64,000 bases of DNA from JAGDZR01 sp049115695 (GTDB taxonomy: Bacteria; Bacteroidota; Bacteroidia; Cytophagales; Cyclobacteriaceae), in the NCBI GenBank assembly GCA_049115695.1, contig JAGDZR010000005.1:124001-188000 (forward strand). Reading direction: 5' to 3'. The notes beneath the pieces were generated by a model. It was not told the origin of the DNA and did not search any database. It worked only from the letters and a program-made list of their open reading frames with translations. Numbering within the stretch: position 1 is the first letter of the stretch; each line of letters begins with the position of its first letter. Made by a program: the position numbers and the translations under genes. Of this stretch, positions 50,321 to 59,696 are shown one piece after another.

Positions 50321-51234
50321 GTGGGTATTTTAAAAATATCGGTAATTCAGTTCAGACGCTGAGTAATGGGTTGAAGCTCACCATGCAACATCTATGGGAA
50401 GCAAAGTCTCAAAGAGAACCTCTCGGCGTGGAAAATGATGATTACTTCAAACAGGATACTGGATTATTCACTGTTCAGTATCCATATGAGGAGTTGCCGG
50501 TTCCAGACAATGGACGATACAAGCTACATAATGAAATAGAAGACTGTATTGTCTGTGATAAATGTGCGAAGATTTGCCCTGTCAACTGCATAGATATTGA
50601 ACCTGTTCGTGCAACAGAAGAATTTGGTAAAACATCCGATGGAACGTCGAAAAGAATCTATGCTGCGAAGTTTGACATAGACATGTCCAAATGTTGTTTT
50701 TGTGGACTTTGTACCACCGTCTGTCCGACGGAGTGTTTAACCATGACCAAAGAGTTTGATTTCAGTACGGATAACATCGCTGATCATACCTTCCAATTTG
50801 GAAACATGACTGAGGATCTTATCGAGGAAAAGAAAAAGGAGTTTGAGCTCTTTCAAGCAAAAAAGGAAGAAAAGATCGCAAAACAATCAAGCGTAAAAGC
50901 CGCTGGAGTGAAACCAAAAATCGCTCAACCATCAGCGAGTGGGGGTCCAAAGCCAATGTTCCGGCCTAAGGTCAAGTCGGTACCAAAACCGAATCAGGAA
51001 GCCGATCCAGAGAACAAGGTTGAAAAACCTAAACCTAAGTTTAGGCCAAAAGTGAAGCCGGCTGTAAAACCAGTTGCTTCAGCAGATCAAAAATCAGAGG
51101 AGGGGAAACCAAAATTTCGTCCAAAAATAAAACCGGTAATGAAGCCAAAGGAAGATAAAAAGGGAGAGTCAAAACCGATTTATAAACCAAGTCCAATTGT
51201 CAAGAAAAAACCACCAGAGGGAAATGATGGTTGA
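50317..51234 (+). CDS. nuoI: NuoI with long Lys/Pro repeat extension
   Basis: Residues 1-165 are a normal NuoI with two 4Fe-4S sites, C77-C80-C83-C87 (CIVCDKCAKICP) and C126-C129-C132-C136 (CCFCGLCTTVCP), the N6a/N6b clusters leading to quinone. The ATG overlapping the nuoH stop is used; the open frame extends 123 bp upstream inside nuoH but lacks NuoI similarity. Residues ~170-305 are an extra tail: a charged helix (EEKKKEFELFQAKKEEKIAK) and four copies of a KPxFRPKxKPxxKP motif (212-225, 239-252, 264-277, 286-299). Family members usually end near 160-180 residues. The tail is very basic. Confidence 0.93.
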   Translation: MSGYFKNIGNSVQTLSNGLKLTMQHLWEAKSQREPLGVENDDYFKQDTGLFTVQYPYEELPVPDNGRYKLHNEIEDCIVCDKCAKICPVNCIDIEPVRATEEFGKTSDGTSKRIYAAKFDIDMSKCCFCGLCTTVCPTECLTMTKEFDFSTDNIADHTFQFGNMTEDLIEEKKKEFELFQAKKEEKIAKQSSVKAAGVKPKIAQPSASGGPKPMFRPKVKSVPKPNQEADPENKVEKPKPKFRPKVKPAVKPVASADQKSEEGKPKFRPKIKPVMKPKEDKKGESKPIYKPSPIVKKKPPEGNDG

Positions 51235-51718
51235 TGCTTTTTTTATCGTATTCGCGGCAATTATAGTTATGGCTTGCTTAGGGATTGTTTTTACAAACAA
51301 TGTCATACATGCTGCATTTATGCTTGTGCTGGTTCTCGTGAGTTTTGCAGGCTTGTACGTACTGCTCAATGCGGAATTTCTTGCTGTCGTGCAATTATTG
51401 ATTTACGCAGGAGGTGTATTGGTGCTAATGATTTTTGGGATCATGTTGACGAATCGTCCGGAAAATGGGAAAATGTTGACCGGACACCATTTGATATTTC
51501 CAGGCATTGTATCAGCTGTTGGGTTTCTTTTGATCATGTTATTTGTATATCAAAAAACAGATATGGAATTACAAGTTGGGGAAAGAGTGGAAAAGCAGGT
51601 TTCATTGATAGGCATCAGTTTTATGACCGAGTATCTTCTGGCATTTGAGTTGGTGGCTTATTTATTATTGGTAGTGCTCATTGGAGCTGGATACTACGCA
51701 AAGAGCAGTCGAAGATGA
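51224..51718 (+). CDS. nuoJ: NADH-quinone oxidoreductase subunit J
   Basis: This 164-residue, five-helix subunit is recognised by NNVIHAAFMLVLVLVSFAGLY (two blocks: HAAFMLVLVLVSF, AGLYVLL), AEFLAVVQLLIYAGGVLVL and the late FELVAYLLLVVLIGAGYYAK. The ATG used is within the last codons of nuoI (11-bp overlap); a second ATG follows directly. The frame extends to a TTG further upstream inside the nuoI repeat region, which would add Lys-rich residues and is rejected. Confidence 0.93.
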   Translation: MMVDAFFIVFAAIIVMACLGIVFTNNVIHAAFMLVLVLVSFAGLYVLLNAEFLAVVQLLIYAGGVLVLMIFGIMLTNRPENGKMLTGHHLIFPGIVSAVGFLLIMLFVYQKTDMELQVGERVEKQVSLIGISFMTEYLLAFELVAYLLLVVLIGAGYYAKSSRR

Positions 51719-52023
51719 GTATGATTCCGCTGACATATGGCCTATATCTCGCTGCATTTGTATTTGCAATGGGGCTTTTGATTATCATTATTAAAAAGAA
51801 CGCCATTTTCGTGTTGATCGGAATCGAGTTGATCTTGAATGCTGCCAATCTCAATCTTATATTATTTGCCGCAAACGATCCATCTATTAATGGACAGGTT
51901 TTTGGAGTATTTGTTGTTGTACTGGCGGCAGCTGAAGCAGCTGTAGCACTGGCTATTCTGTTACACGTGTTCCGATACTATAAGTCATCCAATCTTGATC
52001 AACTCAATCGCCTTCGATATTGA
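51715..52023 (+). CDS. nuoK: NADH-quinone oxidoreductase subunit K
   Basis: The 102-residue, three-helix antiporter-like subunit carries IGIELILNAANLNLILFA, including the conserved membrane Glu, and VLAAAEAAVALAILLHVFR with the second. It overlaps nuoJ as ATGA and nuoL by four bases. Confidence 0.96.
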   Translation: MSMIPLTYGLYLAAFVFAMGLLIIIIKKNAIFVLIGIELILNAANLNLILFAANDPSINGQVFGVFVVVLAAAEAAVALAILLHVFRYYKSSNLDQLNRLRY

Positions 52024-53948
52024 ATGAGCCGGTCGTCATATTGACCTTGATGATCGTACTCCCTGGATTGGGGGGAGCCGTTGCAATGTTGGTTAATGGC
52101 AAATGGTCAGGTTACATGGGAACAAGTGTGTCTGCACTGACATTGGTATTGTCTCTCATGCTCGCTTTTAGGACAGTAGATGATGCATTGTTAGTTCCAT
52201 TCTCATGGCTCCCAGATATTGAGTTTGGTTGGTACATAGATCGGTTGAGTGCCTTACTGATTGTGTTGGTGTCATTTGTGTCATTTATGGTACACCTTTT
52301 CAGTATCAAATACATGGAGCATGAAGAGGATAAATCCAGGTATTTTGCATTATTAGGTCTGTTTGCCACTTCCATGATTGGTTTATTAGCAGCAGATCAC
52401 CTATTTGTGGTGTTCATTTTTTGGGAACTGGTTGGCTTTTCGTCCTACCTATTGATAGGCTTTTGGTTCATAGAAGAAAAGAACGCATTTGCTGCACGGA
52501 TCGCATTCATTACAAACAGAATAGCAGATGTTGGTTTTCTAATTGCCATACTCTTGTTGTGGAGCACCAACAATGGCCTGATGCTGTCTGGGTTGACTTC
52601 TGAATTATCTGGTCCATGGACCATGATCATTGGATTTGGTCTTTTACTTGGAGCGATGGGTAAATCAGCTCAGTTTCCATTTTATACCTGGTTGCCGCGT
52701 GCCATGTCCGGACCAACACCCGTATCAGCACTTATTCATGCTGCGACGATGGTTGCTGCGGGTGTTTATCTTCTTGTGAGAACGGAAGTATTGTTTAATG
52801 AGGTTGTGTTGATAGTAGCTACAGTTATTGGAGCTATTACCGCTTCGATTGGTGCCTTTTCTGCTCTCATTCAAAATGACATTAAAGGAGTACTGGCCTA
52901 TTCTACTATTTCTCAACTTGGCTTCATGGTCATGGGAGTAGGTGTTGGCGCACACGAAATGGCAGCATTTCATCTCTGGACCCATGCGTTTTTCAAAGCT
53001 GGTTTGTTTCTTTCCGCAGGTGCTGTGATTCATTATATGCATGAACACAACCAAGAAGCAGATGGGCAGGATATGCTTGCCATGGGTGGGTTGAGATCAG
53101 TGATGCCTATTACTTCCATGGTTTTTGGGATTTGTGCATTGGCCCTGGCCGGGGTGCCACTTTTTACCGGTTTTTTGTCTAAAGAGGGCATATTGATTGG
53201 TACTGTTCAATGGGCGATTAATTATGGTGCTTTCGCTTGGTTGATTCCAGTGGCTGCATTTGGCGCAGCGACCATGACGGCCTTTTATATGGGGCGTCAA
53301 TGGCTCCTGATTTTCACTGGTCAGCATAGATCAGGGAGTCATTTAGTCAAAAAAGAATCTGCTTATATGACTATTCCTCTTGTTTTGCTTGCCATGGGGT
53401 CTGTCGGGATTTGGTATTCATTTAATCCGATAAGTCATGAAATTGGATGGTTATCCTATGTTTTCCAGTCGTATGTTCACGAATCATTTGGATATGAGAG
53501 GTTCATCACTGCAGTTTCTATTGCCTTGGCAATTACTGGATTAGGAATTGCCTATTATTTTTATCGACCCAACGCCGTTGTGTCGATGTTTGCACATGCT
53601 AATCCGGGGTGGTGGTCGAGGCTCTCAGTCAATAGCTTTTATCTGGATCAGATTTATCATAAATATTTAACACAGCTTACCCATTTCTCTTCACTGCAGG
53701 TGGCCAAAATAGATCAGCATATTATCAATCCTGCGGTAGATTGGTTGAGCATGGGGGTTGTAGTGTTTTCCAAAGGCATTGATCTGATTGATAAGCTGTT
53801 TGTGGACGGGTTTGTGAACCTTGTTGCATGGTTTTCAAATGCTGTTGGAAATATTTTAAAGTTTTATCAATCGTCGCGTGTACAGATGCATTTTTTCTGG
53901 ATTGCGATGGGCGCTATTTTGATATTAATTTGGATTAACCTTGTTTAG
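52020..53948 (+). CDS. nuoL: NADH-quinone oxidoreductase subunit L
   Basis: The 642-residue antiporter-type subunit has FVVFIFWELVGFSSYLLIGFW, GKSAQFPFYTWLPRAMSGPTPVSALIHAATMV (as two blocks), the pump Lys in AFFKAGLFLSAGAVIHYMHE, and the long C-terminal lateral helix region. The start is TTG, overlapping the nuoK stop; the only ATG nearby is 30 bp downstream and would remove part of the first helix. Confidence 0.95.
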   Translation: MNEPVVILTLMIVLPGLGGAVAMLVNGKWSGYMGTSVSALTLVLSLMLAFRTVDDALLVPFSWLPDIEFGWYIDRLSALLIVLVSFVSFMVHLFSIKYMEHEEDKSRYFALLGLFATSMIGLLAADHLFVVFIFWELVGFSSYLLIGFWFIEEKNAFAARIAFITNRIADVGFLIAILLLWSTNNGLMLSGLTSELSGPWTMIIGFGLLLGAMGKSAQFPFYTWLPRAMSGPTPVSALIHAATMVAAGVYLLVRTEVLFNEVVLIVATVIGAITASIGAFSALIQNDIKGVLAYSTISQLGFMVMGVGVGAHEMAAFHLWTHAFFKAGLFLSAGAVIHYMHEHNQEADGQDMLAMGGLRSVMPITSMVFGICALALAGVPLFTGFLSKEGILIGTVQWAINYGAFAWLIPVAAFGAATMTAFYMGRQWLLIFTGQHRSGSHLVKKESAYMTIPLVLLAMGSVGIWYSFNPISHEIGWLSYVFQSYVHESFGYERFITAVSIALAITGLGIAYYFYRPNAVVSMFAHANPGWWSRLSVNSFYLDQIYHKYLTQLTHFSSLQVAKIDQHIINPAVDWLSMGVVVFSKGIDLIDKLFVDGFVNLVAWFSNAVGNILKFYQSSRVQMHFFWIAMGAILILIWINLV

Positions 53949-53954
53949 CCTTTT

Positions 53955-55580
53955 ATGAGCGATCACCTGCTTTCATTGATTGTTTTTATTCCTCTTGTAG
54001 GGAGTTTGTTGCTATTCTTTTTGAAGGATGATCAGCATGAACTCATCAAAAGGACAACTCTGATCGTTTCCCTGCTCCAATTTATTGCCACTTGTTGGAT
54101 GGGGATGAAATATGACTACTCTTTTGTTGGGGAAAGTATGATGGCCAGTTTTCAAATGGTCGAAAAGTCAACGTGGTTTTCTTTCGACTTAGGGAAAGTA
54201 GGGCAATTTGTGATTGAGTATCATCTGGGTGTAGATGGGTTTAGTTTCCCAATGGTCATGCTTTCTTCATTGATACTCCTGATTGGAGTTGTTTCAAGCT
54301 GGAGTATCACACAACAGGTCAAGGGATATTTTGTGCTATACCTTTTGTTGAGCACAAGCATCTATGGTTGTTTTTTGGCCCTGGATTTCTTCTTGTTCTA
54401 TCTGTTTTTCGAACTTATGCTCTTGCCCATGTTCTTTCTTATTGGGATATGGGGTGGACCAAAAAGGTCATACGCATCTATTAAATTTTTCATCTACACA
54501 TTGGTCGGCTCTCTTTTGATATTGATTGTTATGATTGGGCTCTATTTGAGCGTGTTGGATCCGAGCATGGAAGATGTTCATACCTTCAACTTGCTTTATA
54601 TGATGGATGGCAGCAACTATGATGCAGATAGTCTGTTGGCACCAGGGTCGAGTAAAATGCTTTGGGGACAGTCCATTAGATTGATCGCATTTCTGGCGTT
54701 GGTCATAGGTTTTGCCATTAAGCTTCCTGCAGTGCCTTTTCATACATGGTTACCTGATGCGCACGTTGAGGCACCAACATCGATATCCGTGATTTTGGCG
54801 TCATTACTCTTGAAGGTCGGCGGATATGGAATTTTGCGTATTGCATATAGTATTTTTCCGGAAGGTGCCATTCATTATGCTAATTGGATCGCTGGATTTG
54901 GTGTCCTTTCTATTATTTATGGAGGGTTGAATTCATTGGCCCAGCGTGATTTGAAAAGATTAATTGCCTATAGTTCTGTGTCCCACATGGGATTTGTAAT
55001 GGTGGGATTAGCTGCCCTTACTGCAGAAGGAGTGTCGGGGATGATGTTTCAAATGGTATCTCATGGGCTAATATCAGCGGCACTATTCCTTGTTGTGGGT
55101 GTAATTTATGATCGGACACATGATAGAGAAATAGAGAACTATAGTGGATTGGCAACTCGATTGCCACGATATACGTTCGTGGTGGTCATCGTATTCTTTG
55201 CCTCTCTAGGTCTACCTGGGTTATCAGGTTTTGTTGGAGAATTACTAGTGCTCATGGGAGCTTTTGGATCCGTCTCACAAAATGGATTACTGGATAGCTG
55301 GATTGGTTTTGTGTCAGTGCTGGGTATCGTGATATCAGCTATTTATTACTTATGGGTACTTCAAAGGATGTTTTTTGGTAGTTTCTGGGTCCGGCACGAG
55401 GAATGGCTACCTCAGATCAAGGATTTATCCAGACGTGAATGGATCATGTTCATCCCCTTGTTGCTATTGATCGTTTTGTTAGGCGTATACCCCAGGGTCT
55501 TACTGGATCCAATGAATGGAGCAGTAATTCAGTTTGTAGATCATGTCACGACGGTGGGCAACCTTATTTTAAATAAATAG
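53955..55580 (+). CDS. nuoM: NADH-quinone oxidoreductase subunit M
   Basis: The 541-residue antiporter-type subunit shows FFLFYLFFELMLLPMFFLIG, KLPAVPFHTWLPDAHVEAPT and SISVILASLLLKVGGYGILR, and SSVSHMGFVMVGLAAL with conserved Lys/His of the proton path. It starts 6 bp after nuoL and ends 2 bp before nuoN. Confidence 0.97.
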   Translation: MSDHLLSLIVFIPLVGSLLLFFLKDDQHELIKRTTLIVSLLQFIATCWMGMKYDYSFVGESMMASFQMVEKSTWFSFDLGKVGQFVIEYHLGVDGFSFPMVMLSSLILLIGVVSSWSITQQVKGYFVLYLLLSTSIYGCFLALDFFLFYLFFELMLLPMFFLIGIWGGPKRSYASIKFFIYTLVGSLLILIVMIGLYLSVLDPSMEDVHTFNLLYMMDGSNYDADSLLAPGSSKMLWGQSIRLIAFLALVIGFAIKLPAVPFHTWLPDAHVEAPTSISVILASLLLKVGGYGILRIAYSIFPEGAIHYANWIAGFGVLSIIYGGLNSLAQRDLKRLIAYSSVSHMGFVMVGLAALTAEGVSGMMFQMVSHGLISAALFLVVGVIYDRTHDREIENYSGLATRLPRYTFVVVIVFFASLGLPGLSGFVGELLVLMGAFGSVSQNGLLDSWIGFVSVLGIVISAIYYLWVLQRMFFGSFWVRHEEWLPQIKDLSRREWIMFIPLLLLIVLLGVYPRVLLDPMNGAVIQFVDHVTTVGNLILNK

Positions 55581-55582
55581 CA

Positions 55583-56989
55583 GTGACATTAAAGGAAACA
55601 CTTCTCCAGATACTTGATCACCTTCCGGTTTTATCTGGTGAAATGTGCTTGATGGGTGGCTCTATCCTTCTATTGATCATTGGGATGCTCACACAACATG
55701 TTTGGACCATTCGTGTTTTAGCCATGATGCTGTTGGTCGTTACGTTTTTCTTAGTTGGTGGTGAGCCTGGAGCGTATTTTAGCGGTGCGATTATTATCGA
55801 TCCATTTGCCTCCGGACTCAAGCAGCTGTTCCTATTAGTAGCATTGAGCCTATTCTTATTCCGATTAAGCAATCGTCAGCGATTGGAGTATCATTTCCTA
55901 ATGATTTCGGTGTTGGTGGGTTCGTTTTTCATGCTCTCTTCAACACATCTCTTATTGATATACCTGGCTATAGAACTTGCATCTTATAGCCAATACTTGC
56001 TGTCAGGTTTTGCATTTACTAAACACGGAGCGGAAGGAGCAATGAAATACCTGCTATATGGAGGGGTTAGCTCTGCGGTAATGCTGTTCGGAATTTCCTT
56101 GCTGTATGGAGCAAGTCAGTCATTTTACCTGGCCGATTTACCGTCATCAGAATTGACAACCATGGGATTGGCTTTGTTTTCAGTTGGCTTATTGTTTAAA
56201 ACGTCTGTTTGGCCGTTTCATATTTGGGTGCCAAGTACCTATCAGGAAGCAATAGCGGATACAGTTGCTTTCTTTGCAATAGTCCCTAAACTAGCAGGGT
56301 TTGGATTGATCTATCATGTCTTGCAGTTGATACCTGGTGCTACGGCTGACCTGCTTTCGGAAATATTTGTGTGGTTGTCCGTCATTACGATCTTGTGGAG
56401 TTCTTTAGTAGCATTGAATCAAAAATATGTTAAGCGACTGATCGCCTATGGAGCAGTTGCTCATTCTGGTTTTTTATTCCCCATGGTGTTGATGGGTGAG
56501 GGCTACATGAACGCTTTTCTTTACTATGCTGTTGTGTATGCTATCATGAATGTTGCAGTGTTTTATTTTATTCAGTTGCATGGTCGAGCTGATTTGCTGC
56601 GATTGAGAGATACTTCAGGATTAGGCCTGGAATACCCGGTATATGGTGCACTTGGAGTAATTATTTTTGCGGCATTGGTTGGGCTTCCGCCGACCGCAGG
56701 TTTTACCGCTAAGTTGTTTTTATTCTCTGGGGTCTGGAGTCAATATCAAATGACTGGAGATACCTCCTGGTTTACACTGCTTATAACAGGAATCATGAGT
56801 TCGGCATTAGCGCTGTTCTTTTACATGAGGGTTCCATACTATTATTTCTTTTTAAAAGGGCGCGCAGTAAAACCGCAAATAGGGAAAAAGCATATCTTTG
56901 TTATGGGATTGCTCGCTATTGGATTACTAGGCTTATTTATACTACCTGATATATTGAATAACTTTGTCCTAACCACCAGTAAACCATGA
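55583..56989 (+). CDS. nuoN: NADH-quinone oxidoreductase subunit N
   Basis: The 468-residue antiporter-type subunit is recognised by LIYLAIELASYSQYLLSGFA, FKTSVWPFHIWVPSTYQEA, YVKRLIAYGAVAHSGFL and GLPPTAGFTAKLFLF. The start codon is GTG, two bases after the nuoM stop. Its stop overlaps the PurF-like ATG (ATGA), so the operon continues beyond complex I. Confidence 0.95.
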   Translation: MTLKETLLQILDHLPVLSGEMCLMGGSILLLIIGMLTQHVWTIRVLAMMLLVVTFFLVGGEPGAYFSGAIIIDPFASGLKQLFLLVALSLFLFRLSNRQRLEYHFLMISVLVGSFFMLSSTHLLLIYLAIELASYSQYLLSGFAFTKHGAEGAMKYLLYGGVSSAVMLFGISLLYGASQSFYLADLPSSELTTMGLALFSVGLLFKTSVWPFHIWVPSTYQEAIADTVAFFAIVPKLAGFGLIYHVLQLIPGATADLLSEIFVWLSVITILWSSLVALNQKYVKRLIAYGAVAHSGFLFPMVLMGEGYMNAFLYYAVVYAIMNVAVFYFIQLHGRADLLRLRDTSGLGLEYPVYGALGVIIFAALVGLPPTAGFTAKLFLFSGVWSQYQMTGDTSWFTLLITGIMSSALALFFYMRVPYYYFFLKGRAVKPQIGKKHIFVMGLLAIGLLGLFILPDILNNFVLTTSKP

Positions 56990-58872
56990 GCGATTCAATC
57001 AAGCACGAATGCGGAATTGTCCTTCTTCGTCTGCGCAAGCCCCTTCAGTATTACATCGACAAATACAAAACCCCAACCTATGCTGTGAGCAAAATGTACT
57101 TGCTCATGCAAAAGCAGCATAATCGTGGGCAGGATGGTGTAGGCGTAGCAAATATTAAAATTGATGTGCCAGCCGGCCATCGATATATCAGTCGATATCG
57201 CACAATAAAGCAACAACCCATCGAGGATATTTTTCAGAAAGTTGGTGAAAAGTTTAAAACGGTACTGAAGGAGCAGCGAGAAGGTTATCATGACGCTTCA
57301 TGGTTGAAAGAGAATGTCTCCTTTACAGGGGAAGTTTGGCTGGGACACCTGCGATATGGTACGCATGGTAAAAACAATATTGAAAATTGTCATCCTTTTC
57401 TGAGACAAAACAATTGGAGAAGTAGAAACCTGGTAGTGGCGGGGAACTTCAATATGACGAATGTTGACGAGTTGTTTGATAAACTCGTAGAATTAGGTCA
57501 GCATCCAAAAGAGAAAGTAGATACAGTGACCGCCATGGAGAAAATCGGTCATTTCCTCGATGATGAAAACCAACAGATTTTCCATAAATACAAGGACACG
57601 CGTTCTAACCAGGATATTACCAGACTGATCGAAGAAGAAATTAATCTTCAAAAAGTTTTGCAAAGATCATGCAAGGACTTTGATGGAGGCTATGCCATGG
57701 TTGGAATGGTTGGATATGGTGCTTCATTTGTGGCGAGAGATCCTAACGGGATTCGACCAGCCTATTACTACGCTGATGATGAGGTAGTCGTGGTTGCTTC
57801 AGAGAAGCCTGCCATCAAAACAGCATTCGAGTGTGATTACGAAGATATTCAAGAAGTGAAGCCTGGTCATGCGCTCATCGTCGAAAAGGATGGTAGTTAT
57901 GCTGAGAAAATGTTCAAGGAACCAGGGGTTAAAAAGTCGTGTAGTTTTGAACGTATCTATTTCTCAAGAGGGACTGATCCCAATATCTATCAGGAGAGGA
58001 GAACGTTGGGTAAACTAATGGTGCCTCAGGTTCTGAAATCTATCAATTTCGATCTTAGAAATACTGTTTTCTCATATATTCCGAATACGGCTGAGACTTC
58101 CTTTCTAGGTTTGATGAGTGGAATTGATGAGTACCTGATTAAGAAAAGAAAAGAAGTAATTCTTGATAATAAGCCTCGTCCCGATTCATTAGAGGAATTG
58201 CTTTCTTTTAGTCCCAGAGTTGAGAAGCTTGTATTGAAGGATGCGAAATTAAGAACTTTTATTACCGATGATGCACATCGAGACGAGTTGGTGGCACATG
58301 TTTACGATACGACTTTTGAAGTAATTCAGAAGGGCAGGGACAACCTGGTCATCATTGATGATAGTATAGTCAGAGGCACTACTTTAGAGAAATCTATTTT
58401 GACATTGTTGGATCGATTGGAGCCCAAGAAAGTGGTCATTGTATCTTCTGCACCTCAAATAAGATTTCCTGATTGTTATGGAATCGACATGAGTAAAATG
58501 AAGGAATTTGTCGCTTTTAGAGCAGTGCTTGCTTTGCTCAAAGAGCGTGGCATGGAACATCTGCTCGAAGAGGTCTATGACAAATGTGTAGCGATGGTGG
58601 ATGAAGCGGATCAACCCAACTTTGTCAATGAGCTTTACAAACCCTTTAGCTATGAAGACATTTCAAGGAAGATTACCGATATCGTAAGGCCAAAAGGAAT
58701 GAAAGCCGAATTGGAAGTCGTGTATCAAACTGTATCAAACTTACACACAGCGTGTCCGGGTCATTTAGGAGATTGGTACTTTACAGGTGATTATCCAACG
58801 CCTGGAGGCAATAAGGTGGTGAACAAGGCCTTCATTAACTTCATGAAAGGTGTTGAAGTAAGGGCATACTGA
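56986..58872 (+). CDS. Long-form PurF-like amidophosphoribosyltransferase
   Basis: This 628-residue protein combines a class II glutamine amidotransferase domain and a PRPP-binding domain. The nucleophile Cys is residue 9 (KHECGIV), after an eight-residue propeptide. RGQDGVGV and GHLRYGTHG are close to PurF, but the usual HNGNLTN loop reads AGNFNMTN. The PRPP loop VIIDDSIVRGTT is intact. About 40 extra residues lie between LIKKRK and LRTFI, and the C-terminus is longer than in the ~500-residue PurF. Bacteroidota carry this form alongside normal purF; whether it makes phosphoribosylamine is unknown. It is co-transcribed with nuo. Confidence 0.85.
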   Translation: MSDSIKHECGIVLLRLRKPLQYYIDKYKTPTYAVSKMYLLMQKQHNRGQDGVGVANIKIDVPAGHRYISRYRTIKQQPIEDIFQKVGEKFKTVLKEQREGYHDASWLKENVSFTGEVWLGHLRYGTHGKNNIENCHPFLRQNNWRSRNLVVAGNFNMTNVDELFDKLVELGQHPKEKVDTVTAMEKIGHFLDDENQQIFHKYKDTRSNQDITRLIEEEINLQKVLQRSCKDFDGGYAMVGMVGYGASFVARDPNGIRPAYYYADDEVVVVASEKPAIKTAFECDYEDIQEVKPGHALIVEKDGSYAEKMFKEPGVKKSCSFERIYFSRGTDPNIYQERRTLGKLMVPQVLKSINFDLRNTVFSYIPNTAETSFLGLMSGIDEYLIKKRKEVILDNKPRPDSLEELLSFSPRVEKLVLKDAKLRTFITDDAHRDELVAHVYDTTFEVIQKGRDNLVIIDDSIVRGTTLEKSILTLLDRLEPKKVVIVSSAPQIRFPDCYGIDMSKMKEFVAFRAVLALLKERGMEHLLEEVYDKCVAMVDEADQPNFVNELYKPFSYEDISRKITDIVRPKGMKAELEVVYQTVSNLHTACPGHLGDWYFTGDYPTPGGNKVVNKAFINFMKGVEVRAY

Positions 58873-58890
58873 GAAGTGAAGTGCTTTATT

Positions 58891-58912
58891 GAGACGTATT
58901 TTCTGGCGTCTT
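58891..58912 (+). terminator. Terminator of the nuo/PurF-like operon
   Basis: GAGACG and CGTCTT form a short stem (G-T pair included) around a 10-nt loop, followed by GATTTTTG, 18 bp after the PurF-like stop. Confidence 0.5.
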
Positions 58913-59050
58913 GATTTTTGCGGAAATCCTATTAAATGTCTTTTGAAGTAAAAAAAATTGAAACGGGTCTGTGATAACCATGTGAATATTTATTGATTAC
59001 GCAATAAAGCGTTACTTTGGAAGCGCATTCAAGTAGTCATTAATTCATAC

Positions 59051-59611
59051 ATGGCAGAAGATTTCAATACAAAATCAACAAAATCTTTAATTGTGCTTTG
59101 GGAACAGCTGAAGCATGGTGAAAGAGATGGTTTTTTGGAGTTGTATGAGTTACTCTATCAAGAGCTCTATGTGTTTGGAATCAAGCTTGTTGCAGATAGA
59201 GAACAAGTGAAAGATTCCTTGCATCAGTTTTTTCTTGAGTTGTGGGATCGACGGGACGAATTAGGGGAAGTAAACTTTGTTCGGGCATATTTATTCAAAT
59301 ATTTTAAGAGAATGCTCCTTCGGAATTATTCAACGCAATTACGGAGACCAGAGAATGATGCCTTCATAGGGCATGACCTTTCCTATGAAGCATTGCTAAT
59401 CAAAAATCAATCATCTATCGAGAAGTCCTTGAAACTGCAAGAATCATTGAAGGAGTTGTCCAATAAACAACTTCAGGTCATCAGACTTAAATATTTTGAA
59501 GGCCATACGATTGAAGAGATCGCAGAAATTACCAGCTCTGAAAAAAGAACCGTTTACAACCATATTTATGAGGCAATGAAGAAGTTAAAAGCGTTTTTTT
59601 CGTGTAGCTGA
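59051..59611 (+). CDS. ECF sigma factor, FecI-like
   Basis: The 186-residue sigma-70 family protein has region 2 (FLELYELLYQELYVFGIKLV, VRAYLFKYFKRMLLRNY) and region 4 (KELSNKQLQVIRLKYFEGH, IEEIAEITSSEKRTVYNHIY). It would be held by the FecR-like anti-sigma encoded 85 bp downstream and released when the SusC receptor binds substrate. Upstream, TTACTTTGG at about 59011 resembles a -7 element with one mismatch. Confidence 0.93.
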   Translation: MAEDFNTKSTKSLIVLWEQLKHGERDGFLELYELLYQELYVFGIKLVADREQVKDSLHQFFLELWDRRDELGEVNFVRAYLFKYFKRMLLRNYSTQLRRPENDAFIGHDLSYEALLIKNQSSIEKSLKLQESLKELSNKQLQVIRLKYFEGHTIEEIAEITSSEKRTVYNHIYEAMKKLKAFFSCS

Positions 59612-59696
59612 TTCACCTTGCTGAAAAAAAAGTAAATTTTTTCTGGTAAAAACTTAACATCAAAGACACTTACCTATACAACTGTGGTAATATTTG

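Noticed and set aside
51197..51223. TTG start for NuoJ inside the NuoI repeats
   Set aside because: It would add Lys-rich residues before the first membrane helix; the ATG pair further on gives the standard N-terminus.
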